In this document: piece by piece, positions 16,618 through 22,703 of the stretch
Layout of the letters: every line of letters begins with the position of its first letter
Position numbering within the stretch: the stretch's first letter is position 1
Assembly: GCA_964409675.1 (NCBI GenBank)
Contig: CAYPEF010000016.1
Coordinates: 1-26,491, forward strand
From: CAYMDD01 sp964409675
Lineage (GTDB): Bacteria; Pseudomonadota; Alphaproteobacteria; Rickettsiales; SXRF01
Direction of reading: 5' to 3'
Length of the DNA stretch: 26,491 bases
Position numbers and translations under genes: made by a program
The notes under the pieces: model-generated
The model's database searches: none
Told to the model about the DNA's origin: nothing
Seen by the model: only the letters and a program-made list of their open reading frames with translations

Positions 16618-16640
16618 CTCTCGCCCCTCAAGGGGGAGGG
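16618..16640. repeat. GC-rich hairpin after addA
   Basis: CTCTC, a bulged G and CCCC pair with GGGG and GAGGG around a TCAA loop. It starts seven bases after the addA stop. It may slow or end addA transcription, but no T tract follows, so it is not a classical intrinsic terminator. Its composition resembles the palindromes at 2244-2281, 2627-2663 and 17961-17981. Confidence 0.55.
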
Positions 16641-16662
16641 AGTATATGAAAAACCGATACCC

Positions 16663-16691
16663 TTGACGCCGCTTGCCCAAGCACCTAAATT
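16663..16691 (+). promoter_or_regulatory. Candidate sigma-70-type promoter of trxA
   Basis: TTGACG at 16663-16668 and TAAATT at 16686-16691 are separated by 17 bases. They lie 30 bases before the trxA start codon, just after the hairpin behind addA. Each hexamer has strong but imperfect consensus agreement. Confidence 0.6.
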
Positions 16692-16721
16692 ACCATTCTA
16701 ACCCCCGATAAGAGAGGCCCT

Positions 16722-17045
16722 ATGACCGCACTGCATATCAACGACCAAGAGTTCGACGATAAAGTCCTGAAAGCCAAGGGCGTGACGCTGGTGGATTTCT
16801 GGGCGGAATGGTGCGGCCCCTGCCGCCAGATTGCGCCGGTGCTGGATGAAATCGCCGCGCAGATGGATGGTAAGCTCACGGTGGCCAAGGTCAATATCGA
16901 TAAAAACCCCGGCACCCCGCAGAAATACGGCGTGCGCGGCATCCCCACCCTGATCCTTTTCAAGGACGGCCAGGCCGTCTCCACCAAGGTCGGCGCGCTG
17001 CCGAAATCCAAGCTGGTCGAATGGATCGACTCGGTGGTGGCGTAA
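16722..17045 (+). CDS. trxA: Thioredoxin
   Basis: Thioredoxin is a small cytoplasmic dithiol-disulfide oxidoreductase that reduces protein disulfides and is recharged by thioredoxin reductase. The 107-residue product has the classic active site WAEWCGPC (Cys31 and Cys34), the conserved buried Asp25, the cis-proline loop GIPTLILF and a normal length. An AGAGG ribosome-binding site lies six bases before ATG 16722. It has its own candidate promoter. A trxA gene behind addA is common in alphaproteobacteria. Confidence 0.97.
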   Translation: MTALHINDQEFDDKVLKAKGVTLVDFWAEWCGPCRQIAPVLDEIAAQMDGKLTVAKVNIDKNPGTPQKYGVRGIPTLILFKDGQAVSTKVGALPKSKLVEWIDSVVA

Positions 17046-17069
17046 TTGCGCGCATTACCATTAGCCGTT

Positions 17070-17090
17070 ATCCCCGCCTCGTGCGGGGAT
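17070..17090. repeat. Hairpin between trxA and the glutamine-synthetase-like gene
   Basis: ATCCCCGC and GCGGGGAT form a perfect 8-base stem around CTCGT. It starts 25 bases after the trxA stop and lacks a T tract. It could be a weak terminator or mRNA-stabilising hairpin for trxA, or a dispersed intergenic repeat. Confidence 0.5.
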
Positions 17091-17151
17091 CTCGCGCATC
17101 CGCACCAAGCCGCTTCGGCGTTAAGAACAACGCATAGCTGACAGGCCCTGC

Positions 17152-17952
17152 TTGTCATTTCCCCCTATAGATACTGAATATCTTCACCGCATTGATGCGC
17201 TGAGCAACCGCCTCCAGCAGGAGCATGGTTTTACCCCGGTGGTGGCTGCGGAAATCGAATTCTACCTTTTCGGCGCTGTCCCTGCCAAGCTGGATAATTT
17301 ATGGGACGATCTCCGCGCACGCTGCGCTCATGCATCCATCCCCCTCGAAAAAACCGAAGCCGAGCGCGGCGAGGGGCAATTTGAAATCGCGCTGACACCG
17401 GTAAGCGCGCGCAGCGCCGCCGAGCATGCCATCTACTCGAAGGGTATCATTACGGAGTGCGCCCAGGCGCACGGCATGACCGCCAGCTTTGCCGCGAAGC
17501 CGCTGGAAAACCAGCCCGGCAGCGGCCTGCATATCCATATTCATCTGGAAGACGGCAGCGGGCAGAACATATATCACAAGCAAGACGCGCTGATGAGCGA
17601 TGCGCTGCGCTTCTCGTTGGGTGGGCTGCTGGCGACGATGCTGGAGCATCTGCCTGTCTTCGCCCCCACTTCCGATTCCCGCGCTCGCTTTATCCCCGGC
17701 GGCAATGCGCCGACCACCATCAGCTGGGGCGCTAATAACCGCACCACAGCGCTGCGCCTGCCGGACAGTATCGCGTCCGCCAAGCATATCGAACACCGCG
17801 TCGCCGGCGCGGACGCCGACCCCGCCGCTGTCATCGCCGCCATTTTGGAAGGCATCCTCCACGGACTCGCCCACCAAAGCAACCCGGGCACGCAGATTTA
17901 CGGCGATGCCAGTCTGGAGATGTATGCGCTGCCGAAATTATTTGCGGAATAA
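17152..17952 (+). CDS. Short glutamine-synthetase-fold ligase (catalytic domain only)
   Basis: The 266-residue product matches the catalytic domain of the glutamine synthetase superfamily, most like gamma-glutamylpolyamine synthetases (PuuA/GlnA3 type). Visible residues are Glu34 and Glu36 in VVAAEIEFYLF, GEGQFEIAL (Glu78), GSGLHIHIHL (His127, His129), APTTISWGANNRTTALRLP with the ATP/substrate arginines, and HIEHRVAGADADP. The flap glutamate of true glutamine synthetases (GYEAP) is replaced by asparagine (GGNAP), as expected for non-ammonia acceptors. Normal members have about 430-470 residues. Here the N-terminal beta-grasp domain (about 100 residues) is absent, and the stretch between Glu36 and Glu78 is short. 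A TAA at 17122 and the lack of any upstream ATG leave TTG 17152 as the best start. The substrate is unknown, and oligomerisation must differ from the usual dodecamer. Confidence 0.8.
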   Translation: MSFPPIDTEYLHRIDALSNRLQQEHGFTPVVAAEIEFYLFGAVPAKLDNLWDDLRARCAHASIPLEKTEAERGEGQFEIALTPVSARSAAEHAIYSKGIITECAQAHGMTASFAAKPLENQPGSGLHIHIHLEDGSGQNIYHKQDALMSDALRFSLGGLLATMLEHLPVFAPTSDSRARFIPGGNAPTTISWGANNRTTALRLPDSIASAKHIEHRVAGADADPAAVIAAILEGILHGLAHQSNPGTQIYGDASLEMYALPKLFAE

Positions 17953-17960
17953 TCCTTTTC

Positions 17961-17981
17961 CCTCTCCCATCAGGGGAGAGG
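17961..17981. repeat. GA/CT-rich palindrome after the glutamine-synthetase-like gene
   Basis: CCTCTCCC pairs with GGGAGAGG around a five-base loop (ATCAG), eight bases after the stop codon at 17952. It shares the CTCTCCC/GGGAGAG arms of the DUF559-cassette palindromes. It could act as a terminator stem, but no T run follows on the plus strand. Confidence 0.6.
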
Positions 17982-18000
17982 ATGACAGCGGCGCAGTATT

Positions 18001-18112
18001 TCTCTGTCGTCCTCGGCGGCCCGTAGGGCCGTCCGGGGACTCATCTCACGGCTGGCTCCCGCTGATAGATGGGTCCCCGGTCGATGCTGCGCATCGCCGA
18101 GGACGACGGAGA
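18001..18112. repeat. Nested (cloverleaf-like) inverted-repeat element between convergent genes
   Basis: Outer arms 18001-18018 and 18095-18112 pair over 18 bases with one mismatch. Inner arms 18033-18046 and 18067-18080 pair over 14 bases with one mismatch. Between the outer and inner arms each side has its own small hairpin: GGCCC-GTA-GGGCC (18018-18030) and CGATGC-TGC-GCATCG (18082-18096). The whole could fold as a long stem with two lateral stems. It lies between the convergent 3' ends of the glutamine-synthetase-like gene and trpA, where it could end transcription from both sides. I see no open reading frame in 17953-18211 that looks real. Confidence 0.75.
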
Positions 18113-18211
18113 TAAATTTGCAGGCATTTCACCCCCACCAAGTTCTTCTAAAGCGCAAGCTCTTAAGAAAATCTATCTTCCCCATTCAGTGAGATGAGAA
18201 AGTAAAAAATG

Positions 18212-19009
18212 CTATCGCTGCACACCCGCTGCCAGCTCGCGCACGAACTTCTCTGCCGCCTGCGGCGCATCCTTGCCTGCGCGTGCGATCACATCCACCA
18301 ACGCGGATCCGACCACCACCGCATCGGCGAGTGCCGCCACCTCTTGCACCTGCTGCGGCGTCTTGATGCCGAATCCCACCGCCACCGGCAGGGGTGTCGC
18401 CGCGCGCAGGCGTTTTAATTGCGCTGCCAGCGCATCCGTATCCGCGCTTTTGGCGCCGGTAATTCCGGCTACCGAGATATAATACACAAAACCGCCCGCC
18501 CGCTGCACCAGCGAGGGCAGCCGCGCATCGTCGCTGGTGGGCGCAATTAGGCGGATGAAAGCAAGCGCGTTCGCGCCTGCATGCGCGGTGAATTCCGCTT
18601 CCTCCTCTGGCGGCAGATCAACGATAATCAGCCCGTCCACGCCTGCCGCCTTCGCTTCAGCGCAAAAGCGCTCGATCCCCATCCGGCAGATGGGGTTGTA
18701 ATACCCCATCATGATAATTGGCGTATTCTGATTTTCTTTTCGAAACTCTGTTACCATGGCAAGTATAGATGCGATATTTGCACCAGCCTTAAGCGCGCGC
18801 AGCCCCGCTGCCTGAATTACAGGCCCATCAGCCATGGGATCAGAAAACGGCATGCCGATTTCAACCAGGTCTGCTCCTGCATGCGGCAGGCATTTAAGGA
18901 CGGCAAGCGAGGTTTCTTCATCCGGGTCGCCGCCCATGATGAAGGGAAGCAGCCCGGCACGTTTCTCCGCGCGCAGGCGGGCAAATGTAGCATCAATGCG
19001 TGTGCTCAC
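18212..19009 (-). CDS. trpA: Tryptophan synthase alpha subunit
   Basis: TrpA cleaves indole-3-glycerol phosphate to indole and glyceraldehyde 3-phosphate and passes indole through a tunnel to TrpB. The 265-residue product is a TIM barrel of normal length. It has the catalytic glutamate and aspartate in LVEIGMPFSDPMADGPVIQ, the loop VDLPPEEEAEF, YYISVAGITGAK and the phosphate-binding AVGFGIKTPQQV. The start is GTG, overlapping the trpB stop as GTGA, so translation is probably coupled. It is the last gene of the sppA-ihfB-lapA-trpFBA run. Confidence 0.97.
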   Translation of the reverse strand: MSTRIDATFARLRAEKRAGLLPFIMGGDPDEETSLAVLKCLPHAGADLVEIGMPFSDPMADGPVIQAAGLRALKAGANIASILAMVTEFRKENQNTPIIMMGYYNPICRMGIERFCAEAKAAGVDGLIIVDLPPEEEAEFTAHAGANALAFIRLIAPTSDDARLPSLVQRAGGFVYYISVAGITGAKSADTDALAAQLKRLRAATPLPVAVGFGIKTPQQVQEVAALADAVVVGSALVDVIARAGKDAPQAAEKFVRELAAGVQR

Positions 19010-20202
19010 AACGTTACTCCCAGCTTTTCGGCGACGGTGAAAATATCCTTATCGCCACGCCCACTGATGCCCACCACAATAATATGATCCTCTGGCAATT
19101 GCGGTGCAATCTTGAACGCGTGCGCAAGCGCATGGGAAGTTTCCAGCGCCGGGATAATGCCTTCGAGCTTTGCCGTTTTCTGGAATGCATCCATTGCCTC
19201 GTCATCGGTGACGGAGACGTAATTCACGCGCTTACTATCGCGCAAATAGGCATGCTCAGGCCCCACACCCGGATAATCAAGCCCTGCCGAGATGGAATGC
19301 GCATCAAGAATCTGCCCATTCTCATCCTGCAATAAATAACTTCTTGCTCCGTGCAACACGCCCGGCGAGCCATGGCCGAGCGATGCCGCGTGCTGGCCGG
19401 TGCTGATGCCGTGCCCGCCCGCTTCCACGCCGATCATGCGCACGCTGCGGTCTTCGATGAAGGGATGAAACAACCCGATCGCATTCGAGCCGCCGCCGAT
19501 GCAGGCGATCAGTGTATCCGGCAGGCGGCTTTCCGCCGCGATCATCTGCTCGCGCAGCTCATGTCCGATGACCGACTGGAAATCGCGCACCATGGCCGGG
19601 TAGGGGTGCGGCCCGGCGGCGGTGCCGATGAGGTAGAAGGTGGAATCGACATTCGTCACCCAGTCGCGCAGCGCGTCGTTCATCGCATCCTTCAGCGTCT
19701 TCGCGCCGGATTCCACCGGCACCACTTCCGCGCCGAGCAACTTCATGCGAAACACGTTCGGGGCCTGGCGCGCAATATCCTTCGCGCCCATATAAACGAT
19801 GCATTGCAGGCCGAACAGCGCACAGACGGTGGCGCTCGCCACCCCGTGCTGCCCCGCGCCGGTTTCGGCGATGATGCGTTTTTTCCCCAGCCGTTTGGCC
19901 AGCAGTGCTTGCCCGATGCAGTTATTGATCTTGTGCGCGCCGGTATGGTTGAGGTCCTCACGCTTAAAATAAATCTTCGCGCCGCCGCAGAACTGCGTCA
20001 TTCGCTCGGCAAAATAGAGCGGGCTGGGGCGGCCCACGTAATGGGTGAGGTAATAATCCAGCTCGCGCTGGAACTCGGAATCTTTCTTCGCCTTTTTATA
20101 TTCCTGCTCCAGTGCAAGAATCAGCGGCATCAGTGTTTCAGCGACATAACGGCCGCCATACGGGCCGAAATGGCCCTGGTCGTCAGGTAAGGCATAACTC
20201 AT
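19006..20202 (-). CDS. trpB: Tryptophan synthase beta subunit
   Basis: TrpB is the PLP enzyme that condenses indole with L-serine to make L-tryptophan in a complex with TrpA. The 398-residue product has the PLP lysine in LNHTGAHKINNCIGQALLAK, the substrate loop ETGAGQHGVA, the phosphate-binding GGGSNAIG and HAYLRDSKRV. GGAGA lies upstream of ATG 20202. The start overlaps the trpF stop (ATGA) and the end overlaps the trpA start, a compact trpF-trpB-trpA cluster typical of alphaproteobacteria, in which the other trp genes are usually elsewhere. Confidence 0.98.
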   Translation of the reverse strand: MSYALPDDQGHFGPYGGRYVAETLMPLILALEQEYKKAKKDSEFQRELDYYLTHYVGRPSPLYFAERMTQFCGGAKIYFKREDLNHTGAHKINNCIGQALLAKRLGKKRIIAETGAGQHGVASATVCALFGLQCIVYMGAKDIARQAPNVFRMKLLGAEVVPVESGAKTLKDAMNDALRDWVTNVDSTFYLIGTAAGPHPYPAMVRDFQSVIGHELREQMIAAESRLPDTLIACIGGGSNAIGLFHPFIEDRSVRMIGVEAGGHGISTGQHAASLGHGSPGVLHGARSYLLQDENGQILDAHSISAGLDYPGVGPEHAYLRDSKRVNYVSVTDDEAMDAFQKTAKLEGIIPALETSHALAHAFKIAPQLPEDHIIVVGISGRGDKDIFTVAEKLGVTL

Positions 20203-20867
20203 GCGGCTTGGCTCTCCTGCACGGCGCGCAGGAAAGCGCGGATGCGTGCGTTATCTTTTACTCCCGGCGCGCTTTCCACGCCGGAGGAGACATCTACCAT
20301 GCGCGCCCCGCTCTGCGCAATGGCCTGCGCCACGTTTTCCGGCGCAAGCCCGCCGGAAAGGAACCACGGCACTTGCGCGTGCAGATCGGTGAAATATGCA
20401 TTTTTCAGCAGCGTCCAGTCGAAGCGGATGCCGTTGCCGCCGGGCAGCGCGCCTGCTGGGGGCTTGGCGTCGAACAGCAGCATGTCGGCGGCCATGAGAT
20501 AGGGGCCGATGACATCCAGATCCGCTTGGCCGGCGATAGGAATCGCCTTGATCAGCTTCAGGCCGGGAAAATGTTCGCGTAAGGCTAACATGCGCTGCGG
20601 CGTTTCCTGCCCGTGCAGCTGAATCAGCGTATCCGGGCCGAGAGTATCGCGAATCCGCGCCACCAGCGCATCGGCGGGATTGACGGTCACCACCACGCTT
20701 TTCACCTGCGCCGGCAGCGCCCGCGCGAGCGATGCCGCATCTGCGATATCCACATGCCGGGGCGAGGGGGGGTAGCAGACGAATCCAACATAAGCGCACC
20801 CCGCATCCACGGCGGTATCGAGGGCGTCCAGCGTCCGTATGCCACAGATCTTGACGGCGGCGCTCAT
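20199..20867 (-). CDS. trpF: Phosphoribosylanthranilate isomerase
   Basis: TrpF isomerises N-(5-phosphoribosyl)anthranilate to CdRP in tryptophan synthesis. The 222-residue TIM-barrel product has the N-terminal KICGIRTLDAL with the catalytic cysteine, IQLHGQETPQRM, MLLFDAKPP with the catalytic aspartate, FLSGGLAPENVAQAI and VDVSSGVESAPGVKD at the phosphate site. ATG 20867 overlaps the lapA stop by four bases (ATGA), with AGGG directly before it. Confidence 0.97.
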   Translation of the reverse strand: MSAAVKICGIRTLDALDTAVDAGCAYVGFVCYPPSPRHVDIADAASLARALPAQVKSVVVTVNPADALVARIRDTLGPDTLIQLHGQETPQRMLALREHFPGLKLIKAIPIAGQADLDVIGPYLMAADMLLFDAKPPAGALPGGNGIRFDWTLLKNAYFTDLHAQVPWFLSGGLAPENVAQAIAQSGARMVDVSSGVESAPGVKDNARIRAFLRAVQESQAA

Positions 20868-21187
20868 CCCTGCACGGCCACCGGGAGGGCGGCGCGTTCC
20901 AGCTTGCCGGCGCGGATTTCATTTTCCAGCGCTTCCGAGCGCTGCCGCGCGGCTTTCGCCTGCCGCCGCCAGCGGAAGCTCTGCACGCTGAGCAATAGGC
21001 CGCCGGTAATGACGCCGAGGGAAAAACATGCCAGCACCAATAGAAACAGCGGTACGCTGATTTCATAGGAAAGCGGGAACAGCGAAATATCGACAGGCTG
21101 GAAATTATTGGCCGTGAACACCAGAATGCAGGCGCTGATTAAGCCAATCAGCGTCCACTTAATGGTTTTCCGGAGGGAGCCGAGCAA
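20864..21187 (-). CDS. LapA-domain (DUF1049) inner-membrane protein
   Basis: The 107-residue product has two hydrophobic helices (about residues 11-28 and 43-68, the latter with VPLFLLVLACFSLGVITGG), followed by a basic, helical cytoplasmic tail rich in arginine and glutamate. This is the LapA/DUF1049 architecture. In E. coli LapA works with LapB in the control of lipopolysaccharide synthesis; whether this homologue does so is unproven. The start is TTG at 21187 with no clear Shine-Dalgarno, six bases after the ihfB stop. It overlaps trpF by four bases. Confidence 0.85.
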   Translation of the reverse strand: MLGSLRKTIKWTLIGLISACILVFTANNFQPVDISLFPLSYEISVPLFLLVLACFSLGVITGGLLLSVQSFRWRRQAKAARQRSEALENEIRAGKLERAALPVAVQG

Positions 21188-21193
21188 GGAATG

Positions 21194-21514
21194 TTACGCG
21201 TTGGAGGAACCTTGCGCGGCGGCGGCTTTATTGATGCGCTCGCGCAGTTCCTTGCCGGTGCGGAAATAAATGGCGTAGCGCTCGCCGATCTGCACTTCGG
21301 CGCCGTTTTTCGGGTTGCGCGCCTTGCGGGCGTCGCGCTTGCGGATGGAGAACGCGCCGAACCCGCGCAATTCCACGCGCCCGCCTTCCACCAGCGCGTC
21401 GGAGATGCTGCCGAGCACGGTGTTGACAAGGGTTTCAATGTCGCGCTGGTACAGGTGCGGATAGCGTTTTGCCAGCTTGAGGACGAGTTCGGATTTGGTC
21501 ATGGACATAGGCAT
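21194..21514 (-). CDS. ihfB: Integration host factor beta subunit (HU/IHF family)
   Basis: IHF is a heterodimeric DNA-bending protein that organises the nucleoid and helps recombination, replication and promoter architecture. The product has the HU/IHF fold: N-terminal MTKSELVLKLAKRYPHLYQR, the VELRGFGAFSIRKR core and the DNA-intercalating arm ARKARNPKNG. The position between sppA and lapA is typical of ihfB (himD) in alphaproteobacteria and separates it from ihfA and hupB. Three ATG codons (21514, 21508, 21502) are in frame. GAGAG stands seven bases before that at 21508, which is probably the real start, giving 104 residues. The C-terminal tail AAAAQGSSNA is flexible. Confidence 0.93.
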   Translation of the reverse strand: MPMSMTKSELVLKLAKRYPHLYQRDIETLVNTVLGSISDALVEGGRVELRGFGAFSIRKRDARKARNPKNGAEVQIGERYAIYFRTGKELRERINKAAAAQGSSNA

Positions 21515-21547
21515 TCTCTCGCTTTTTACCGGGTAAGTTATAGTAAG

Positions 21548-22474
21548 TTATTGTATTTGCACGGCAGGATGCCAGATTGCAACCAGCCCGTCAAGCCCTG
21601 CCGAGGCCTGCGGGAAAAATTTTGTGATGATTGATTCGCTCACCTGGTCGAACACCGAGTCGCCCTTGCGCTTCACCTCCACGTCCTTGATGGTGAGGGT
21701 GGGGCTGATTTTCTTCTGCGCCTGCAGCCATTGCATGGCTTCTTCCTCGCCGCCTATGGCGTCGATCAGCTTCAGCTCCAGCGCGCGCTTGCCGGAATAA
21801 ACGCGCCCGTCAGCTAGTCTCAGCGCCTCATCGCGCGGCAGCTGCCTGCGCTCGGCCACCATGGTCACGAACACCTGATAGAAATCATCGATCATGGTTT
21901 GCAACACCTGCTTACCTTCCGGCGTCGGTTTTTCAAGCAGCGACGGCGAGCCTTTCAGCGGTGCGGATTTGATGGTGATGGGATTGACGCCGAGCTTGGC
22001 CGCCAAGTCGCTGATTTCTGCCGTCTGGATCAGCACGCCGATGGAGCCGGTGATTGTGCCGTCGCGCGCGATGATATAATCAGTGCCGAGTGCCGTCATA
22101 TACCCGGCGGAAGCGCACAGCGAGCGCATCACCGCCACTACCGGCTTCACCTTGGCTAAATCGCGCAGCTTGAGATACAATTCCTCACCACCCACCGCGC
22201 TGCCGCCCGGTGTGTCCAGCTCCACGATCACCGCTTTTACGCGGTGGTTTTCCTTCAAGTCCTTGATCAGCTCGAACCGGTCCTTATCGTCGGTGATAAT
22301 ACCGTCCACGGTCAACCGCGCCACAAAATCCCGCCCCATCGGCGAATCCGGCGTCTGCCGCTCAATGGCCACTATGGCCGCAACCACCATGGCAATGATG
22401 GCGATAATCCGCCATTTCTGCACCTGCTGCTTCAGATGCAGGCGGTCGAGGAGGGTGTCAGCGTTGAGGGCCAT
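21548..22474 (-). CDS. sppA: Signal peptide peptidase SppA (short, 36K type)
   Basis: SppA is a membrane-anchored serine protease with a ClpP-like fold and a Ser-Lys dyad that degrades cleaved signal peptides. The 308-residue product has one transmembrane segment near residues 22-40, LDTPGGSAVGGEELY, the nucleophile serine in LCASAGYMTALG, GTITGSIGVLIQ and the general-base lysine in ITIKSAPLKGSPS. Its length is that of the single-domain type, not the tandem 67K E. coli protein. ATG 22474 has no strong Shine-Dalgarno. It leads the cluster running to trpA and has its own candidate promoter. Confidence 0.94.
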   Translation of the reverse strand: MALNADTLLDRLHLKQQVQKWRIIAIIAMVVAAIVAIERQTPDSPMGRDFVARLTVDGIITDDKDRFELIKDLKENHRVKAVIVELDTPGGSAVGGEELYLKLRDLAKVKPVVAVMRSLCASAGYMTALGTDYIIARDGTITGSIGVLIQTAEISDLAAKLGVNPITIKSAPLKGSPSLLEKPTPEGKQVLQTMIDDFYQVFVTMVAERRQLPRDEALRLADGRVYSGKRALELKLIDAIGGEEEAMQWLQAQKKISPTLTIKDVEVKRKGDSVFDQVSESIITKFFPQASAGLDGLVAIWHPAVQIQ

Positions 22475-22504
22475 GCGGAGTGCTTTCGGAGTAAATATAA
22501 TGTT

Positions 22505-22532
22505 ATTGTGCAGAGGCGTCTTGTAAAGTCAA
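22505..22532 (-). promoter_or_regulatory. Candidate promoter of sppA-ihfB-lapA-trpFBA
   Basis: On the minus strand TTGACT (22532-22527) and CACAAT (22510-22505) are 16 bases apart, about 30 bases before the sppA start. Five of six and four of six bases match the sigma-70 consensus. An AT-rich stretch (TATATT) follows. The terminator of rpsA upstream makes an independent promoter here likely. Confidence 0.45.
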
Positions 22533-22573
22533 CGGCTTAAAGGAACGAGTGGTCAATTTCCTCTAGTAATACT

Positions 22574-22634
22574 GTCATGTTGCCACATGACGGCATCCGT
22601 AGCTCGACGCCCGGACCCCGCCATTCGGCGGGGT
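22574..22634. repeat. Pair of hairpins between rpsA and sppA
   Basis: GTCATGT-TGCC-ACATGAC (22574-22591) is a perfect 7-base stem, and ACCCCGCC-ATTC-GGCGGGGT (22615-22634) a perfect 8-base stem, 23 bases apart. They lie between the rpsA terminator and the sppA promoter. A doublet of this kind resembles dispersed REP-like intergenic repeats. No coding potential is seen in 22475-22703. Confidence 0.6.
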
Positions 22635-22669
22635 GACAATATGAAGTGGTGTGGCGTATGGCCCATAAC

Positions 22670-22700
22670 AAAAGCCCCGCTGTTTCCAGCGGGGCTTTTT
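22670..22700 (-). terminator. Intrinsic terminator of rpsA
   Basis: AAAAGCCCCGC and GCGGGGCTTTTT form an 11-base stem around TGTTTCCA, with T runs on both strands. It begins three bases after the rpsA stop, so it is a textbook rho-independent terminator for rpsA and could work in both directions. Confidence 0.92.
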
Positions 22701-22703
22701 GCC

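Noticed and set aside
18181..18211. Intrinsic terminator directly after trpA on the minus strand
   Set aside because: A T-rich stretch is present, but I could not find a GC-rich stem directly before it. The nested element at 18001-18112 is a better candidate for stopping transcription.
18212..18418. Plus-strand small frame at the trpA 3' end
   Set aside because: It lies antisense to trpA, is rich in His, Arg and Cys, and has no ribosome-binding site.
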